Assembly (NCBI GenBank): GCA_027422505.1
Contig: JAPQWV010000479.1
Coordinates: forward strand, 383,001 to 447,000
Length of the DNA: 64,000 nt
Source of the DNA: Craterostigma plantagineum
Lineage: Eukaryota; Streptophyta; Magnoliopsida; Lamiales; Linderniaceae
Reading direction: 5' to 3'
In this document: positions 48,120-59,548 of the stretch, in pieces
How positions within the stretch are numbered: the stretch's first letter is position 1
Layout: each line of letters starts with the position of its first letter
Position numbers and translations under genes: made by a program
The notes under the pieces: generated by a model
The model's input: only the letters and a program-made list of their open reading frames with translations
Told to the model about the DNA's origin: nothing
Database searches by the model: none

Positions 48120-48660
48120 GCTTTTAAACGCACCCTAGCCGCGATAAAGGAGACGAGACGACGACGAAGACGATCCCGATGGCGACGACGAAGACGCTGC
48201 CCCCACGAGACCTGCTGCTCGCCGCCGCCGACGCCACCCTCACCGGCCGCCGCTGCCTCGCCGCCTCTGCCTTCACGCAGCCGTCCCGCTAAACCCCTCA
48301 CCTCCCGCCGCGACCTCCGCGCCACGCCACGCCCCGCCGTCCGCCGCCCTGCGCCGCTGCCCCGCCACCCGAACACGCTGCCCCGCCGCCCCGCCGTGAC
48401 CACCTGGGCCAGCCGCGACCCGTTACCCCCGCCCGTGCCCGCTGCCCCGTCACGACCCGCCGGCCCGCCCTGCCACGCCGCCGGCCACCCCGCCGCGACG
48501 CTGCCCCCCACTGCCCCACCGCCCCGTCGCTGCCCCACGCCCGCAGCCCCGCCACCCGTCGCTGCCCCGCGCCCGCAGCCCCGCTCCCCGTCGCTGCCCC
48601 GCGCCCGCAGCCCCGCCCCCCGTCGCTGCCCCGCGCCCCGTCTTTCCCCCGCCCAGACGA
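48120..48660. other. GC-rich island with a ~30-bp tandem repeat
   Basis: Base composition jumps to about 75-80% G+C in a region that is otherwise AT-rich. From 48530 to 48650 the unit CCCGTCGCTGCCCCGC, GCCCGCAGCCCCGC recurs about four times. All six frames are open over long stretches because stop codons are rare at this composition, so those open frames are not evidence of genes. It may be the promoter and leader, or a low-complexity N terminus, of the PMD gene. Confidence 0.7.
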
Positions 48661-48779
48661 CGTCGTACGCGCGAGTAGTTTGGGTACACCGTTATGATTC
48701 GAAATTCGATTTTTTGTGTTAATTTCATCATATCAAATGCTTTTATTGATTGTCGATTTGTTTTTTTTTAAATGTAGAA

Positions 48780-50803
48780 TGGATTTGGATGCTTGTTACG
48801 GGCCTATTGATAGTTCGGTGTTGACGATGCAGTCAAATCACCGTAGTAGGGACTTATTGTTAGATGCGAGTGTGATAGATAGTACTATTAAATGTAGGTC
48901 GTTAGAAAATGTTGTGTGGGGTACTAGAGAAACACCGAATATCTTACACGGTCGCTTATTAGGAAAGTTGAACGTTATGGGTCTATACAGCGTCTACAGC
49001 TGTATGTCGCAGAGGGTTGACCCTCATTTGATTACAGCGTTGGTAGAGCGTTGGAGAAAGGAGACCCATACGTTTCATTTTTTATGTTGGGGAAGCGACT
49101 GTTACCTTACATGACGTAGGTATCTTGTGGGGGTTACCTATAGATGGTAGTTGTGTCTCTGGTGTATTACATACTAGGACGGTCACCCAGTGGATCGACG
49201 AGTGTGAGGAGTTGCTAGGTTTTAGATCGCCTGCGGAGAAAATTAGGGGGTCATCGCTTTCGATGAAGTCTTTATCGAGTTGGTTGTTGGACCATCCGAT
49301 AACGGATGATAGCGATGAGGAAGAGGTCGAACAATCAACACGTGGTTATGCGATGCTGCTATTCGGTGCCGTGATGTTCCCCGATTGCAGCGCCAGCACC
49401 GTTTCACTGACTTACCTTCAGCTGTTGGAGGAAATTGACGAGGTAAGCACATATCGTTGGGGCAGTGCGGTGCTGGGCATTCCTATACAGAGAGCTTTGT
49501 TCGGCATGCGAGCCGAAAAAGCTAAATATAGGCGGACCCCTACGGCTGTTGCAGGTAATTATATAGCAAACGTTATTATATTTTAATGGTATTAAACATT
49601 TACTTAGAACGGATGATTTGTTTTAGGCATGGGCATATGTGAGGATTTTGCCATTTCAGCCAGTACGGGGTGATATTCGTATCACGATGGAGCCCCATGT
49701 CGTCGACGGGATACTCTTACCGGGCCCGCCACATGCTGCGAGGTATTAGAAAAATTTCCGAAAGTTGGCAAATATTTTACATTCTTACTTTTAAATGGCG
49801 TGTAAATATTTGACAGGTGGAACTCATTCTTCAATTTTACTACGTCGACGAATTCGAACGTACGCACATTCCGCGAGTGCATTGATCGCATGCAGCCGCA
49901 TCAATTTGCGTGGACTCCATACAACATGGCCGACCCAGAGATTACCGCTCTTCCTCCAGCGTGCTTACCGATGGCTTGTTGATCGAGGTGTCCAGTGATA
50001 TTCTTCAATATCGTGGAGTTTCATTACCCCGAACGGGTGTTGCGACAGTTCGGAATAGTCCAAGGAATTCCCATTAATCCGCCGTATCGAGATATGAATC
50101 TTCATACGTACGAGCGTCGACAGCGGTCGGGGATGGATTGGAGACAACATCACGCAAGCTGGATTGGGTTGTGGGATGAACGAGAGGCACCGTCGTGAAT
50201 GGTCCTCCCGCGACTGCCTTCAGCTCGGTGGAGGACGGATATTACGGGTGGGACCATCGCATCACTCGACTCTACATATCTCCTCATGCGAGACAGATGT
50301 CACAGGGCTTTCAGATGGGGGATGCGGTGTTTATGTCGTCCATCGTAAGTTTAATTTATGTACTAATGTAGTGTGATCAATAGTCCAAATTATATAATTT
50401 ACTTTTCTATTTTTAGGAACGCGGGGTTCACGACAGTCTTCACTACGCGGAGACCGGCGAGCACGACCAGTCCATCAGTTTACTGCGGCAGATGGACAAC
50501 ATGTTTATCTCGCGACGCCGAACTCGACGGAGCATTGGGACATCGAACGCACACGAGCAAGGTACATCTCACGCACACGAGGTTGGGACATCTCACGCAC
50601 ACGAGGTCGGGACATCTCACGCACACGAGGTTGGGACATCTCACGCACACGAGCAAGGTACATCTCATGCACACGAGTATGGAACATGGGACGCACACGA
50701 GGTCGGGACATCTCAGGTACCGCCGTCATGTGCGAGAGTCCACTGCTCGACCCGTACTTTTTGGAACCAAGGCTTCGCCAGTTCATTAATTTGCGCAATC
50801 TGA
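48780..50803 (+). pseudogene. Plant mobile domain (PMD, MAIN-like) gene in a Mutator-like element
   Basis: PMD proteins include the Arabidopsis MAIN/MAIL1 proteins and are common in plant transposons. Exon one starts MDLDACYGPID at 48781 after an acceptor (AAATGTAG). It reads HGRLLGKLNVMGLY, then after a one-base frameshift near 49087 GEATVTLHDVGILWGLPIDG, a hallmark of the domain, and LLEEIDEVSTYRWGSAVL. Later exons read WAYVRILPFQPVRGD (49627-49741), CIDRMQPHQFAWTPY (49817 on), then after a stop VEFHYPERVLRQFGIVQGIP and ERGVHDSLHYAETG (from 50417). The last exon runs through a 24-bp minisatellite. Stops or frame changes near 49087 and 49979 suggest loss of function. The gene is convergent with the transposase. 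Confidence 0.75.
50537..50704. repeat. 24-bp coding minisatellite, seven units
   Basis: Seven exact-length 24-bp units encode GTSHAHEV with small changes (HEQ, HEY, GTWDA). The period is a multiple of three and the reading frame is that of the PMD gene. On the other strand the transposase frame reads into the repeat and stops at its edge. Confidence 0.95.
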
Positions 50804-52647
50804 GTCATAATGCGATCGAATTTATCCAATGTTGCTGCAGTACCGGCTCTATGACATAGATCCTTCAATTGTTGATCCTTGAATTTTTGTAGAAGTTTGA
50901 CTTTACATGACGAAGACAGAAGCGATGGACTCCATTTGGTGGACGAAAGAATTCAGTCGCCTCTACTGCTCCCGTAAGACCTGTACACGCCATATACGCC
51001 AAGTCGAGTCGTTGATATTAAAACAACACCAAGTAAATTACATAAATAAGATTTATTACCTTTGTGGCGATCAGAAATAAGGCAAACCGATTGATTCTCT
51101 AGAACAAATGTGTTCAAATTAGTAAGGAACCAAGTCCATGAGTGTGTACTTTCATTCGTGATGATGGCAAACGCGAGGGGAAAGACGTTTTGGTTGGCGT
51201 CCAGCGACGTAGCAATCAATAATTTGTGTTTATATTTGGAGTATAAATGCGTACCGTCGACACAAACAACCTTCCGACAATGTTTGAAGCCATCGATGCT
51301 GGGTTTAAAGGCCCAAAAGACATACCCGAGTATGAAATGTCCAGGTCTCCCTGTCTCCAGATTCATCCACCTCACGATTGTTCCTTGATTGTAATGCTGC
51401 AACGCCTTCATAAATGTTGGGAGTTGGTAACAGACTCTTCCCACGTACCGTAAACATTTTCCATAGCTCTTTTCAGACCATGCCATGCTTGAATATACGA
51501 GATATCGTAGCCATATCTATCCTTCACGAGTTGTTGGACATTCTTGGGTAGGAACTGCGGATCGATTCTCACGGTTCCAACCAACAAATCAGCAATAAAA
51601 TTTCGAGAGATATTACGGTGTGTGCTCGCCAGCTCAGTCATGTAGCAAGTGTGTGGTCCTTCAAATTTTGTAATAGACCAGTGACCTTTTTTGGCTTAAA
51701 GGATGCCCTCAGTCTCCAGGGACAGTCAGTCGTATGATCACATTGAACACTCCAACGTGTACTGCTGCTCTCGTTGACGTTGTACTCGCGTCTAGCAACC
51801 CTGATCGAAAAATCATCGACGGCACGTTGTAAATGTTTCTTAGTTTGAAAAATCATACCTCGACAAAACATAGGGTTTTCTCTATCGTAAAACTCCCCGT
51901 AACCACCGTAGTCGTCACCACCAGGAGGCGGCATTTGGTATGTTTGAAAAATGGGACGGGCTGAAACAGCGTAGGAGCAGCAGAGTCCAGCGGAGTGGTA
52001 TCATCTGCAGCATCGTCATCGTTGTTGTCGTCGTCGTCGTCGTCGTTGGGGTCGGGTAACTCGGACAGTGGATCCTCATCGTCCGCTTCTGAATCACTAA
52101 CATCGACGTCTTCCTCGGGTTCAGGCATGAAGTCTGGCACGGGTTCTGACGGGGATTCTGTTATGTTGAGTGGAACACCAAGCGTCGGCCTCTCCAGAGA
52201 AACATTACTGAACCCGGCCGTAACTGAGACTATGTCGGGAAAATCCGGACATGTATAACTCGAAGAACCAACTTCAAAATTTCGATGAGGCTCTTCGTTC
52301 AAATCGAAGTTTGAATTTTCAACTATTTCAACAAAAACCTCAACACAATTGTTCTCTGAGTCGGGATGTATGAAAAATTGTAGATCGTCGTCGTTGGTGA
52401 TTTGGAAAAGCTGATGAAAGTGACGGGAGTGTTGAAAGTATTCATTTTTGCCATGAACAATCAAGGAACAACGACTGCTATCAGCACCCGTAATCTCGAA
52501 CAACAACGACCTAAAGTCGGAAAAACTGATGTTGCGACGAATTCGCCTATACCCAACAGGACGGATACTATAATTGGTGGTAGAATCGGATGATTGAATT
52601 ACTTCGCCGCTGAAATATACTACGACTTGTACGCGACTCGACACCAT
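50705..52647 (-). pseudogene. MuDR-type (MULE) transposase, C terminus missing
   Basis: Starting at 52647 the first 200 residues form the N-terminal region of MuDR transposases, ending in an acidic stretch (DPNDDDDDDNNDDD). A frame change leads to the DNA-binding zinc domain (GMIFQTKKHLQRAVDDFSIR, CDHTTDCPWRLRASF). Another leads to ISRNFIADLLVG and YGYDISYIQAWHGLKRAME. The catalytic MULE domain follows (KVVCVDGTHLYSKYKHKLL, first Asp; FPLAFAIITNES; CLISDRHKG, second Asp). After an intron donor at about 51060 there are NGVHRFCLRHVKSN, LCHRAGTAATLDKFDRIMTQ and VEQWTLAHDGG. The usual C-terminal part with the SWIM zinc finger is gone. The gene ends at the minisatellite. Confidence 0.85.
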
Positions 52648-52705
52648 TGTTTGAGTTTATTAAAAGAAATCGATGAGAGTGATAGTTAACCCTACGAAAG
52701 GGGGC

Positions 52706-52713
52706 TTTATATA
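52706..52713 (-). promoter_or_regulatory. TATA box of the MULE transposase
   Basis: TATATAAA on the minus strand, about 60 bases upstream of the start codon at 52647. The right palindrome array begins some 30 bases further out. Confidence 0.6.
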
Positions 52714-52739
52714 GATATTTTAAATCGTAGCTTGGTGAT

Positions 52740-53160
52740 ACGAATTAAGTAACTCGTGACACGGAGGTACGATTTAAGGTAACTTGTACTCTGGAGTTAC
52801 GAGTTACGGCAATTATTGGAATAATTCACGTAACTCGTAACTCCAGACGAGTTATCGGAATTATTGCTCGACACTGCATGGCCATGCAAGTTGGTCGGGC
52901 CCGCCACGTAACTCGTACGCTGAAAGGACGAGTTACTCATTCGTATCTTCAGGGTACGAATTAGTTCGCCATATAAGCTGCCATGTCAACGGTCAGCTGG
53001 TCAATGTGGGCCCCACAGTAACTCGTACTCTGATAGTACGAGTTACTAACTCGCATCCTCAGGATACGATTTACTTGACCACGTCAGGTCAAACAGTCAG
53101 CGGCCTAATTTAATTCGTACTCTCAGGATACGAGTTAGTAACTCGTATTCTGAGAGTATG
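52740..53160. repeat. Array of short palindromes, right subterminal region
   Basis: About nine imperfect palindromes follow the pattern TAACTCGTACTC-N-GAGTACGAGTTA, for example at about 53027-53049 (CTCGTACTCTGATAGTACGAG). They are spaced 30-70 bases apart between the transposase promoter and the right inverted terminus. They match the left array in sequence. Confidence 0.85.
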
Positions 53161-53253
53161 AAAGTCTTTATTTTATTAATACTTCTGTTTGGAGGTTTAT
53201 TTTGTTAATGATTATTTTTTTTCGTTTATTTAATTAAAAATGCCGTTCCCTAC

Positions 53254-53389
53254 TGATTTAAAAATAAAAAATAAAAAAACCCATTTGATGTCGGTCTTAT
53301 TTGGTGGTGGTGTTGAGATAATATTTGTTGGGTTGGGTGGCAAAATCGATGTCAAATTGATTGATTACAAATTTTGTTATATTATATTT
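53254..53389. other. Spacer between the MULE and the Helitron
   Basis: AT-rich with a TTATATTAT tract. No feature supported. Confidence 0.3.
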
Positions 53390-54246
53390 TATTATATTAT
53401 ATATTATAAGTGTGTATGGGGTATATGAACAGTAATTGTTCGTAATCTACTAAGCTATTAAGTAGGCTAATTATAGCTATTAACTGTTCTCAACACTTCC
53501 ATCAAGCTCCATGCATTAAATATTTTCGATTACGTGCACACACATAACACAGCTTCTAAAAAATATTTTTTAAATTAAAAGGAGAATTTTTTTTAGTCTT
53601 TCTCTCACACCTCAAACTAGACGCACTGTGTTTCTTGCTGAGGATTTGGTGCTTCTAACTCAACAAAAGGTATAAGATTTTCAGTAAGCATATTTCTACA
53701 TATCCATTTTTATGATTTCTGTTTGTTTCTCAATGCACCCACCCATTTCCTAAGTCAAGGAGAAAAAGGTTTCTAATTGCAGAATTTAATCGTCAGTTTC
53801 TGCGGCTACGGTGGCACAGCACAAGCATTAGGTCGGTTCTTCTGTTGTGAGGGTATGTGCGCCCGTTATTTTGTTGCTGAACATTGTTTTCCAAGTCATT
53901 CTTCAGTTGTATCATTTTTTTTTCATTTGGGTGCGACCAAGCATATTGTAGAGGTGTTCAGTCCACAATGAAATTAGGAAAATAGAGGATCAACGCCTTC
54001 AACACTGTTCGACTCTTGCATTGAAATCTTAAGTTGTCCCTTATGTCATTTATTATTCTTGGTATATATTATTATTATTCAATTTTATGGAGAAGTGGAT
54101 CAAGCTCAAGGTGAACCATATGGGAGACTTCACGTAACTTGTCATTTATGAAGCCGAATTTTTAATTTTACGGGCTGCTAATGTTACTATTATCGGTATA
54201 TTATTATTATTGGAAAATTCTTGTTGTTATTGGATTTTCTGAAGTA

Positions 54247-57200
54247 ATGGATCGAGCTGAAGTGAACCGTAGGAAGAGGCTTCGCTATTCATCTATGGAT
54301 CCTGAAAAGCGAAATCAATTTCTTTCGCGTCGCAGATTGAGATATTATAGAAGTAGATATGTAACACAAAATTTGGGCCCAAATGATTCAGAAAAAAGAT
54401 TCGAGGTTCGTCGTCAATTGCTTTGGTCTTCTATACCCAATAGTATGATATCGTGGCAAGGCAACTTCATCATCTCATGCAAGTCTCATTGAATGCAAAT
54501 CCCAACGGTGGCGAACCTCTGCAATTGCAAGCTCGGATATTGACTTTCGAAGAACATTGAAGAATTTCTTATTTCATTATATAGGGGGTGGTGGATAGTG
54601 ATCAGGTAGCTAATGGTAGCGATGATGTCTTTTATCAGTGTGAGCCCGCCGATGACGATGTCGATGATAACGCGAACGATGGTGCACTTTGATTTGGTTT
54701 ATCTTTGAAGTTCCTTTTCAGTGACATACGAAAAAGTCATTGTTCACATTAAAATGGCTAACGAACCTTTTCTCTTTTCTAGATTGTGTTGGACATCGTT
54801 CAACAACAATCTGCGTTAACTCCAAAAAGGACCATCGAAACATCTTAGAAGGTTAGTTTCTATTCGATCTTTTTAATTTGCATTTGAACATTAATATGCC
54901 TCCCCTTTTATACTTATATGTGATTTTTGCAGCTACCTCACCTTTCAGTTCCACGATTGAAAACCGTCGAACTCGACGTAGTCGAGCTAATGATCAATTT
55001 TTCAGACTTGATAATTTGTTGATGGAAGAGTGGATGTTGCCTTCTGCATTCCCTTGTTCCTATTGTTCCGTTCATCGCATTAAGTGGGAATCACCATCGT
55101 TCTGTTGTGGAAATGGTCAGATTTCGTTTGGTTAGCTATCAAATGCCCCCTAAGTTGCTTGATTTTTTTTTTGGGGAAGACACAAGATTCTATCGACTTC
55201 AAGAAGTGTTCAAGGACATACAACAATAATCTTGCGTTCACTTCCATTGGGATAAAAGCAGATCCAAACTCTTCGTGGGCGAATAAGGGAATTTATTCAT
55301 TGCGGATACAAGGTGTTGTTTATCACTATCTAAATGATCTAAACCCCGGTGAAGATTTGCATTCCAACTTAACTTTGTATTTCCATGAGTCTGAAGACGA
55401 AGTCTCACAGCGCACAAGGCGTTCGCCAAATTTAAAACCTCATATTCTTTCTTCGCTCATTGAAATCCTTAGAGGAAATCCATATTCTTTATTTTTTCGA
55501 GGCTTTGAGGGAAGCTTTGAAAATTGAAGAATGTTGTATTGTGTTGCGATCCAAACCAAGGTTAGATCAAAGAGTTTTCAATGTTCCAACTGTCGCACAA
55601 GTTGGAGCAATTTGGTCGGAATCCAGTGGTGCCGAACAATTGTCTCGTGATATTAGGATTTTGTTTCCTGAGGGCGTACTCACAAAGTACAATATTATTT
55701 TGGTTGTTATGATCCACTTCAATACCCACTTTGTTTCCACGTGGGGAACCCGGTTGGCATGCCGGCGTTGCTAAAATACAACCGAACTCTAGGGGGCAAA
55801 GTGATTGGGGCCGAAGTGTTGCTGCAAACTTACTGTTGGATCCCATGAGCAACGAGTCCGTTGAAGATCTTCTTTTACATGGAGAAGCAGGTAATTTTTT
55901 ATTTTTGACAACATGGCATGCTATTTTTTCTATCATGAGTTACTGTTTTCTTATTTTTCAATTTTCGTTTGCTTAATTTATTGTTTTCCTTTTCTTATTT
56001 AGTGCATGAGACCAACAAAATCGCAGTATGTGTGTTTCGATAAGAGAGTACTATTGTTATCGATTTCAACTTCATGACGGAGATAGATCGTGCTTCGTAA
56101 ATTCCGGACGCTTGGGCCAACAATATGCAATAGATATGTATGTCAAACTAGAATGTTCACGCCTTGATTACTATCGAAGTGAGCAACGGCAGCAAGATTT
56201 AAGGATTGAATCATTTCAAGGACTTGTGGATAGCTTGGCACGGGATGGTCAGGATGACCCTTCAAAGGTTGGGAGAAGAGTTATCTTACCTGCTTCTTTT
56301 ATCGGTGGTCCACGTGACATGAAATAGAGATATGTGAATGCAATGGCATTGGTTCAAAGATTTGGAAAACCCGATCTTTTTTTAACGATGACATGCAATC
56401 CTTCCTTGCCTGAAATTACGTCACGATTGAAGGATTTTGAAGATCCCCATGACAAACCAGATTTGATTGCTCGGGTTTTCAGAGCAAAAGTGGAGGAGCT
56501 CAAAATGATACAATCCGGAAAAAATTATTCGGCAAGGTCGCAGCTTATGTGTATGCTATTGAATATCAAAAGCGTGGCTTGCCGCACATACATTGGTTGT
56601 TAATTCTTAAAGAAGGCCACAAGATATGTTCTGCTCAAGATTATGATCGTGCTATTTGTGCTAAATTCCTTCTCAACAACAACATTCTTTTCTTCATTCG
56701 TATGTCGTTAATCATATGATGCATGGTCCATGCGGTGATCTCAATCAGTCAAATGTTTGCATGCGTGATGGCAAGTGCAAAAACCGTTATCCAAAACCCT
56801 TCTGTGATAGAACGGTTCATGGTTCGAATTCTTATCCTACATATAGGAGAAGGGATAACGGGGATTCAGTTCTTGTTCGAAGACATGTTCTTGACAACAT
56901 ATGAGTTGTTCCTTATAACCCTTTCATTCTTGCGAAGTATGATTGTCATGTTAATGTCGAAGTGTGTTCAGTTATTAAGTTGGTCAAATATTTATATAAA
57001 TATGTTTATAAGGGCCATGATAGGATTGCCTACACAGTTGTGGGACAAACGGACAACCATGATGAAATCCATCAGTTTCAAGCCGGTCGTTGGATTTCTG
57101 CTCCCGAGGCGTACTGGAGATTATATGATTTTAATATGTGCGAAATTTATCCACCTGTTGTCGTTCTACAGGTTCATTTACCTAATGAGCATTACATCAG

Positions 57201-59309
57201 GTTCGGTCGTGAGAGGTCGATATCAGATATTCTTCAATATCAATGATAGAGCGGACGATGTTAACGGAATTTTTCAGATTAAATGCTACTGATCCAGATC
57301 CAAGAAGTTGAATTTATTGTACAAGGAATGCCCTGAGTTTTATGTTTGGAAAGGAGCTACTAAAAGCTGGTCTCGTCGAAAAAAGAGGAATGTTATAGGT
57401 CGGTTAGTCACCGTTCAACCAACTGAGCATGAAAGATTCTTTCTAAAGATCTTGTTGAACTGCATAAGATGCCCGGCATCTTTTGAATTTTTACCTACCA
57501 TTCGAGGTCATGTTTATGACTCCTTTCATTCTGCAGTTTTTGAATTGGGCGTTCTTGATTCGGATGACTTCATTGAAGAATGTCTAAACGAAACTGTTTG
57601 TTGTCAAATGCTGAGTAGTTTGAGGATATTGTTTGCAACAATTCTAGTATATTGTGTGCCGGCCAATCCTAAACATTTATGGGATAATGTCCATTTTCTC
57701 TCGGAAGATTTTCAGCGTGCTACTTCAACAATGTCAACGGCGATAAATATGACGTTAAAGTCAATAGATTACATCTTACAATCAATGGGAAAGTCGATTG
57801 ATGATTTTGGTCTTTGCAACAATACAATGAGATTATCTGAAAATGAGAAGTTCGTTAGAGATTGTGCTCATGAGTATGATATAGTGGTTGCCGATGAAGA
57901 TATTCTTTCTATTGATTGAATGAAGAACAAAAACATATCTTTGATCTCTTGATTGATGCTATTGCAAACAACAATGGTGGAGCTTACTTTGTCGATGGCC
58001 CTGGTGGTACTGGCAAAACATTCTTATACAAAGCATTGCTAGCACGGGTTCGATCGTCTGGTGACATAGCAATAGCTGTGGCTACATTTGGCATTGCTGC
58101 CTCTTTATTGCCTGGTGGAAGGACAGCTCATTCTAGATTCAAACTTCCACTTCAAATAGACGAAAATTATGATTCGAGGGTGAGTAAGCAGACAAGTTTA
58201 TCAAAGTTGATAAAGATAGCCAAAATAATCATATGGGATGAAGCATCTATGGCTAATAGGAAAACAATTGAGGCTTTCGGTCTTATGCTTCAGGATATTA
58301 GTGACAACAACGTTGTTTTTGGTGGTAAGGTTGTTCTTTTTGGAGGTGACTTTCGTCAAACACTTCCAATTGTTGTTGGAGGTTCTCGGGAAGATGTTGA
58401 TGCTAGCTTCGTTACTTCAAATCTGTGGAGTTCGATTAAGCGACTTGAGTTAACGCAAAATATGCGAGCGAAGGAAGATCCACATTTTATGAACTTCTTG
58501 CTCCAGATTGGTAATGGAACTTATCCTCTAATGCATGATGACTATGTTGAGATTCATGCGGCAATGTGTTTGCCCATTCGAGATGATCAAATTATCGACT
58601 TGGTTAACTTTGTTTTCCCTTGCGAAGAAGCTTTTGCATTGCTTCCGGAGCAGTTCATTAACCATGCAATATTAACTCCAAAGAATGATGTTGTAAGTGA
58701 GATCAATATGATGCTCATTGAAAGATTTCCTGGCCAAGCAGTTGAGTATATTAGCTTTGACAAGACAAAGGATCCTCAACAACAGGCTGACTATCAAGAC
58801 TTCTTGAACTCAACTAATATCGGTGGATTGCCCCCACATCGACTGATTCTGAAAAAGAATTGCCAGGTCATGCTTTTACGGAATGTCAATCCCGTGGAAG
58901 GTTTGTGTAATGGAACTAGATTGATATGCAAACATCTGGGACGTAAAATAATTGGATGTGAAATAGCTGTGGGAGAATTCAAGGGAAAACATGTATTTAT
59001 TCCTAGGATTCCATTGGAGGCGTCTGATCATATCAAATGCCCAATTCCTTTTAAGCGACACCAGTTTCCGTTAAGACTCTGCTTATGACCATCAATAAAG
59101 CCCAGGGTCAGACTTTGGAGCGTGTTGGAATTTATTTGCGCGAAGCAGTCTTTTCCCACGGTCAACTATATGTGGCTCTTTCAAGGGCCAAGTCATCCAA
59201 ATATGTTAAAGTCTTGCTTCAGGAAATTTCTACACCAACGCTTTTGCAGAATTGTACAAAAAATATCGTGTATCATGAAATATTTAACAATTTACACCGT
59301 CGGATTTAA
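54247..59309 (+). pseudogene. Helitron Rep/PIF1 helicase (RepHel), many frameshifts
   Basis: The protein would nick and unwind DNA for rolling-circle transposition. The start MDRAEVNRRKRLRYSS (54247) is followed by a Cys-rich segment (CSYCSVHRIKWESPSFCCGN, 55050-55115) and the Helitron-like N domain (TSIGIKADPNSSWANKGIYS; SGRLGQQYAIDMYVKLECSR at 56105; LPASFIGGPRDMK). The Rep part reads MALVQRFGKPDLFLTMTCNP, the HxH motif LPHIHWLLIL (56580-56610) and the tyrosine motif KYLYKYVYKGHD (56980-57020). The helicase (57916-59309) has Walker A GPGGTGKTF, DEAS (IIWDEASMA), GGDFRQTLPIV, HAILTPKN and, after a frameshift at 59085, TINKAQGQT and VALSRAKS. At least seven frame breaks or stops (near 54493, 55500, 55700, 56327, 56570, 57246, 59085) make it inactive. 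Confidence 0.9.
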
Positions 59310-59548
59310 TATGCTTGTAAGTCGGGCCTAATGTATTTGATATATATTTATAAAAAAGTATATTACTTTTCGTGTGGCATTTTAGATCATAGGATTATGT
59401 GCTTGTTTTTTTATGATTACTTTTTACATGACATGTGGTGATAAAATTATATATGTATTACATTGAATAGTGCATATCACGAATGGTTCTTTTTATTATA
59501 TTATTGTTTTACTGTCATAAATTTCTTATAGTGATTTTTGACAGGAAT

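Larger units (their letters stand above)
47881..53253. mobile_element. Mutator-like element with PMD gene and MuDR-type transposase
   Basis: The ends are inverted copies of about 120 bp. The left, 47881-48000, has CGGCATTTTCAATTAAATAA, TAATAATCATTAGCAAAA and ATTAATAAAATAAGAAC. The right, 53135-53253 read in reverse, has CGGCATTTTTAATTAAATAA, AATAATCATTAACAAAAT and ATTAATAAAATAAAGAC. Inside are palindrome arrays at both ends, a plus-strand plant-mobile-domain gene and a minus-strand transposase, arranged tail to tail. A target duplication was not found, so the outer limits are taken from the end of similarity. The element starts 12 bases after a Helitron end. Confidence 0.82.

Noticed and set aside
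48026..48731. Several long overlapping open frames on both strands
   Set aside because: They exist because a GC-rich stretch has few stop codons. Codon pattern and residues are low-complexity Arg/Gly/Pro.
50537..50704. CRISPR-like array of 24-bp units
   Set aside because: There are no spacers between units, and the genome is a plant nuclear one. It is a coding minisatellite.
47869..53262. 9-11-bp target duplication for the PMD MULE
   Set aside because: Flanks TTATTAATTATG and CTACTGATTT do not match. The element is supported by its long inverted ends only.
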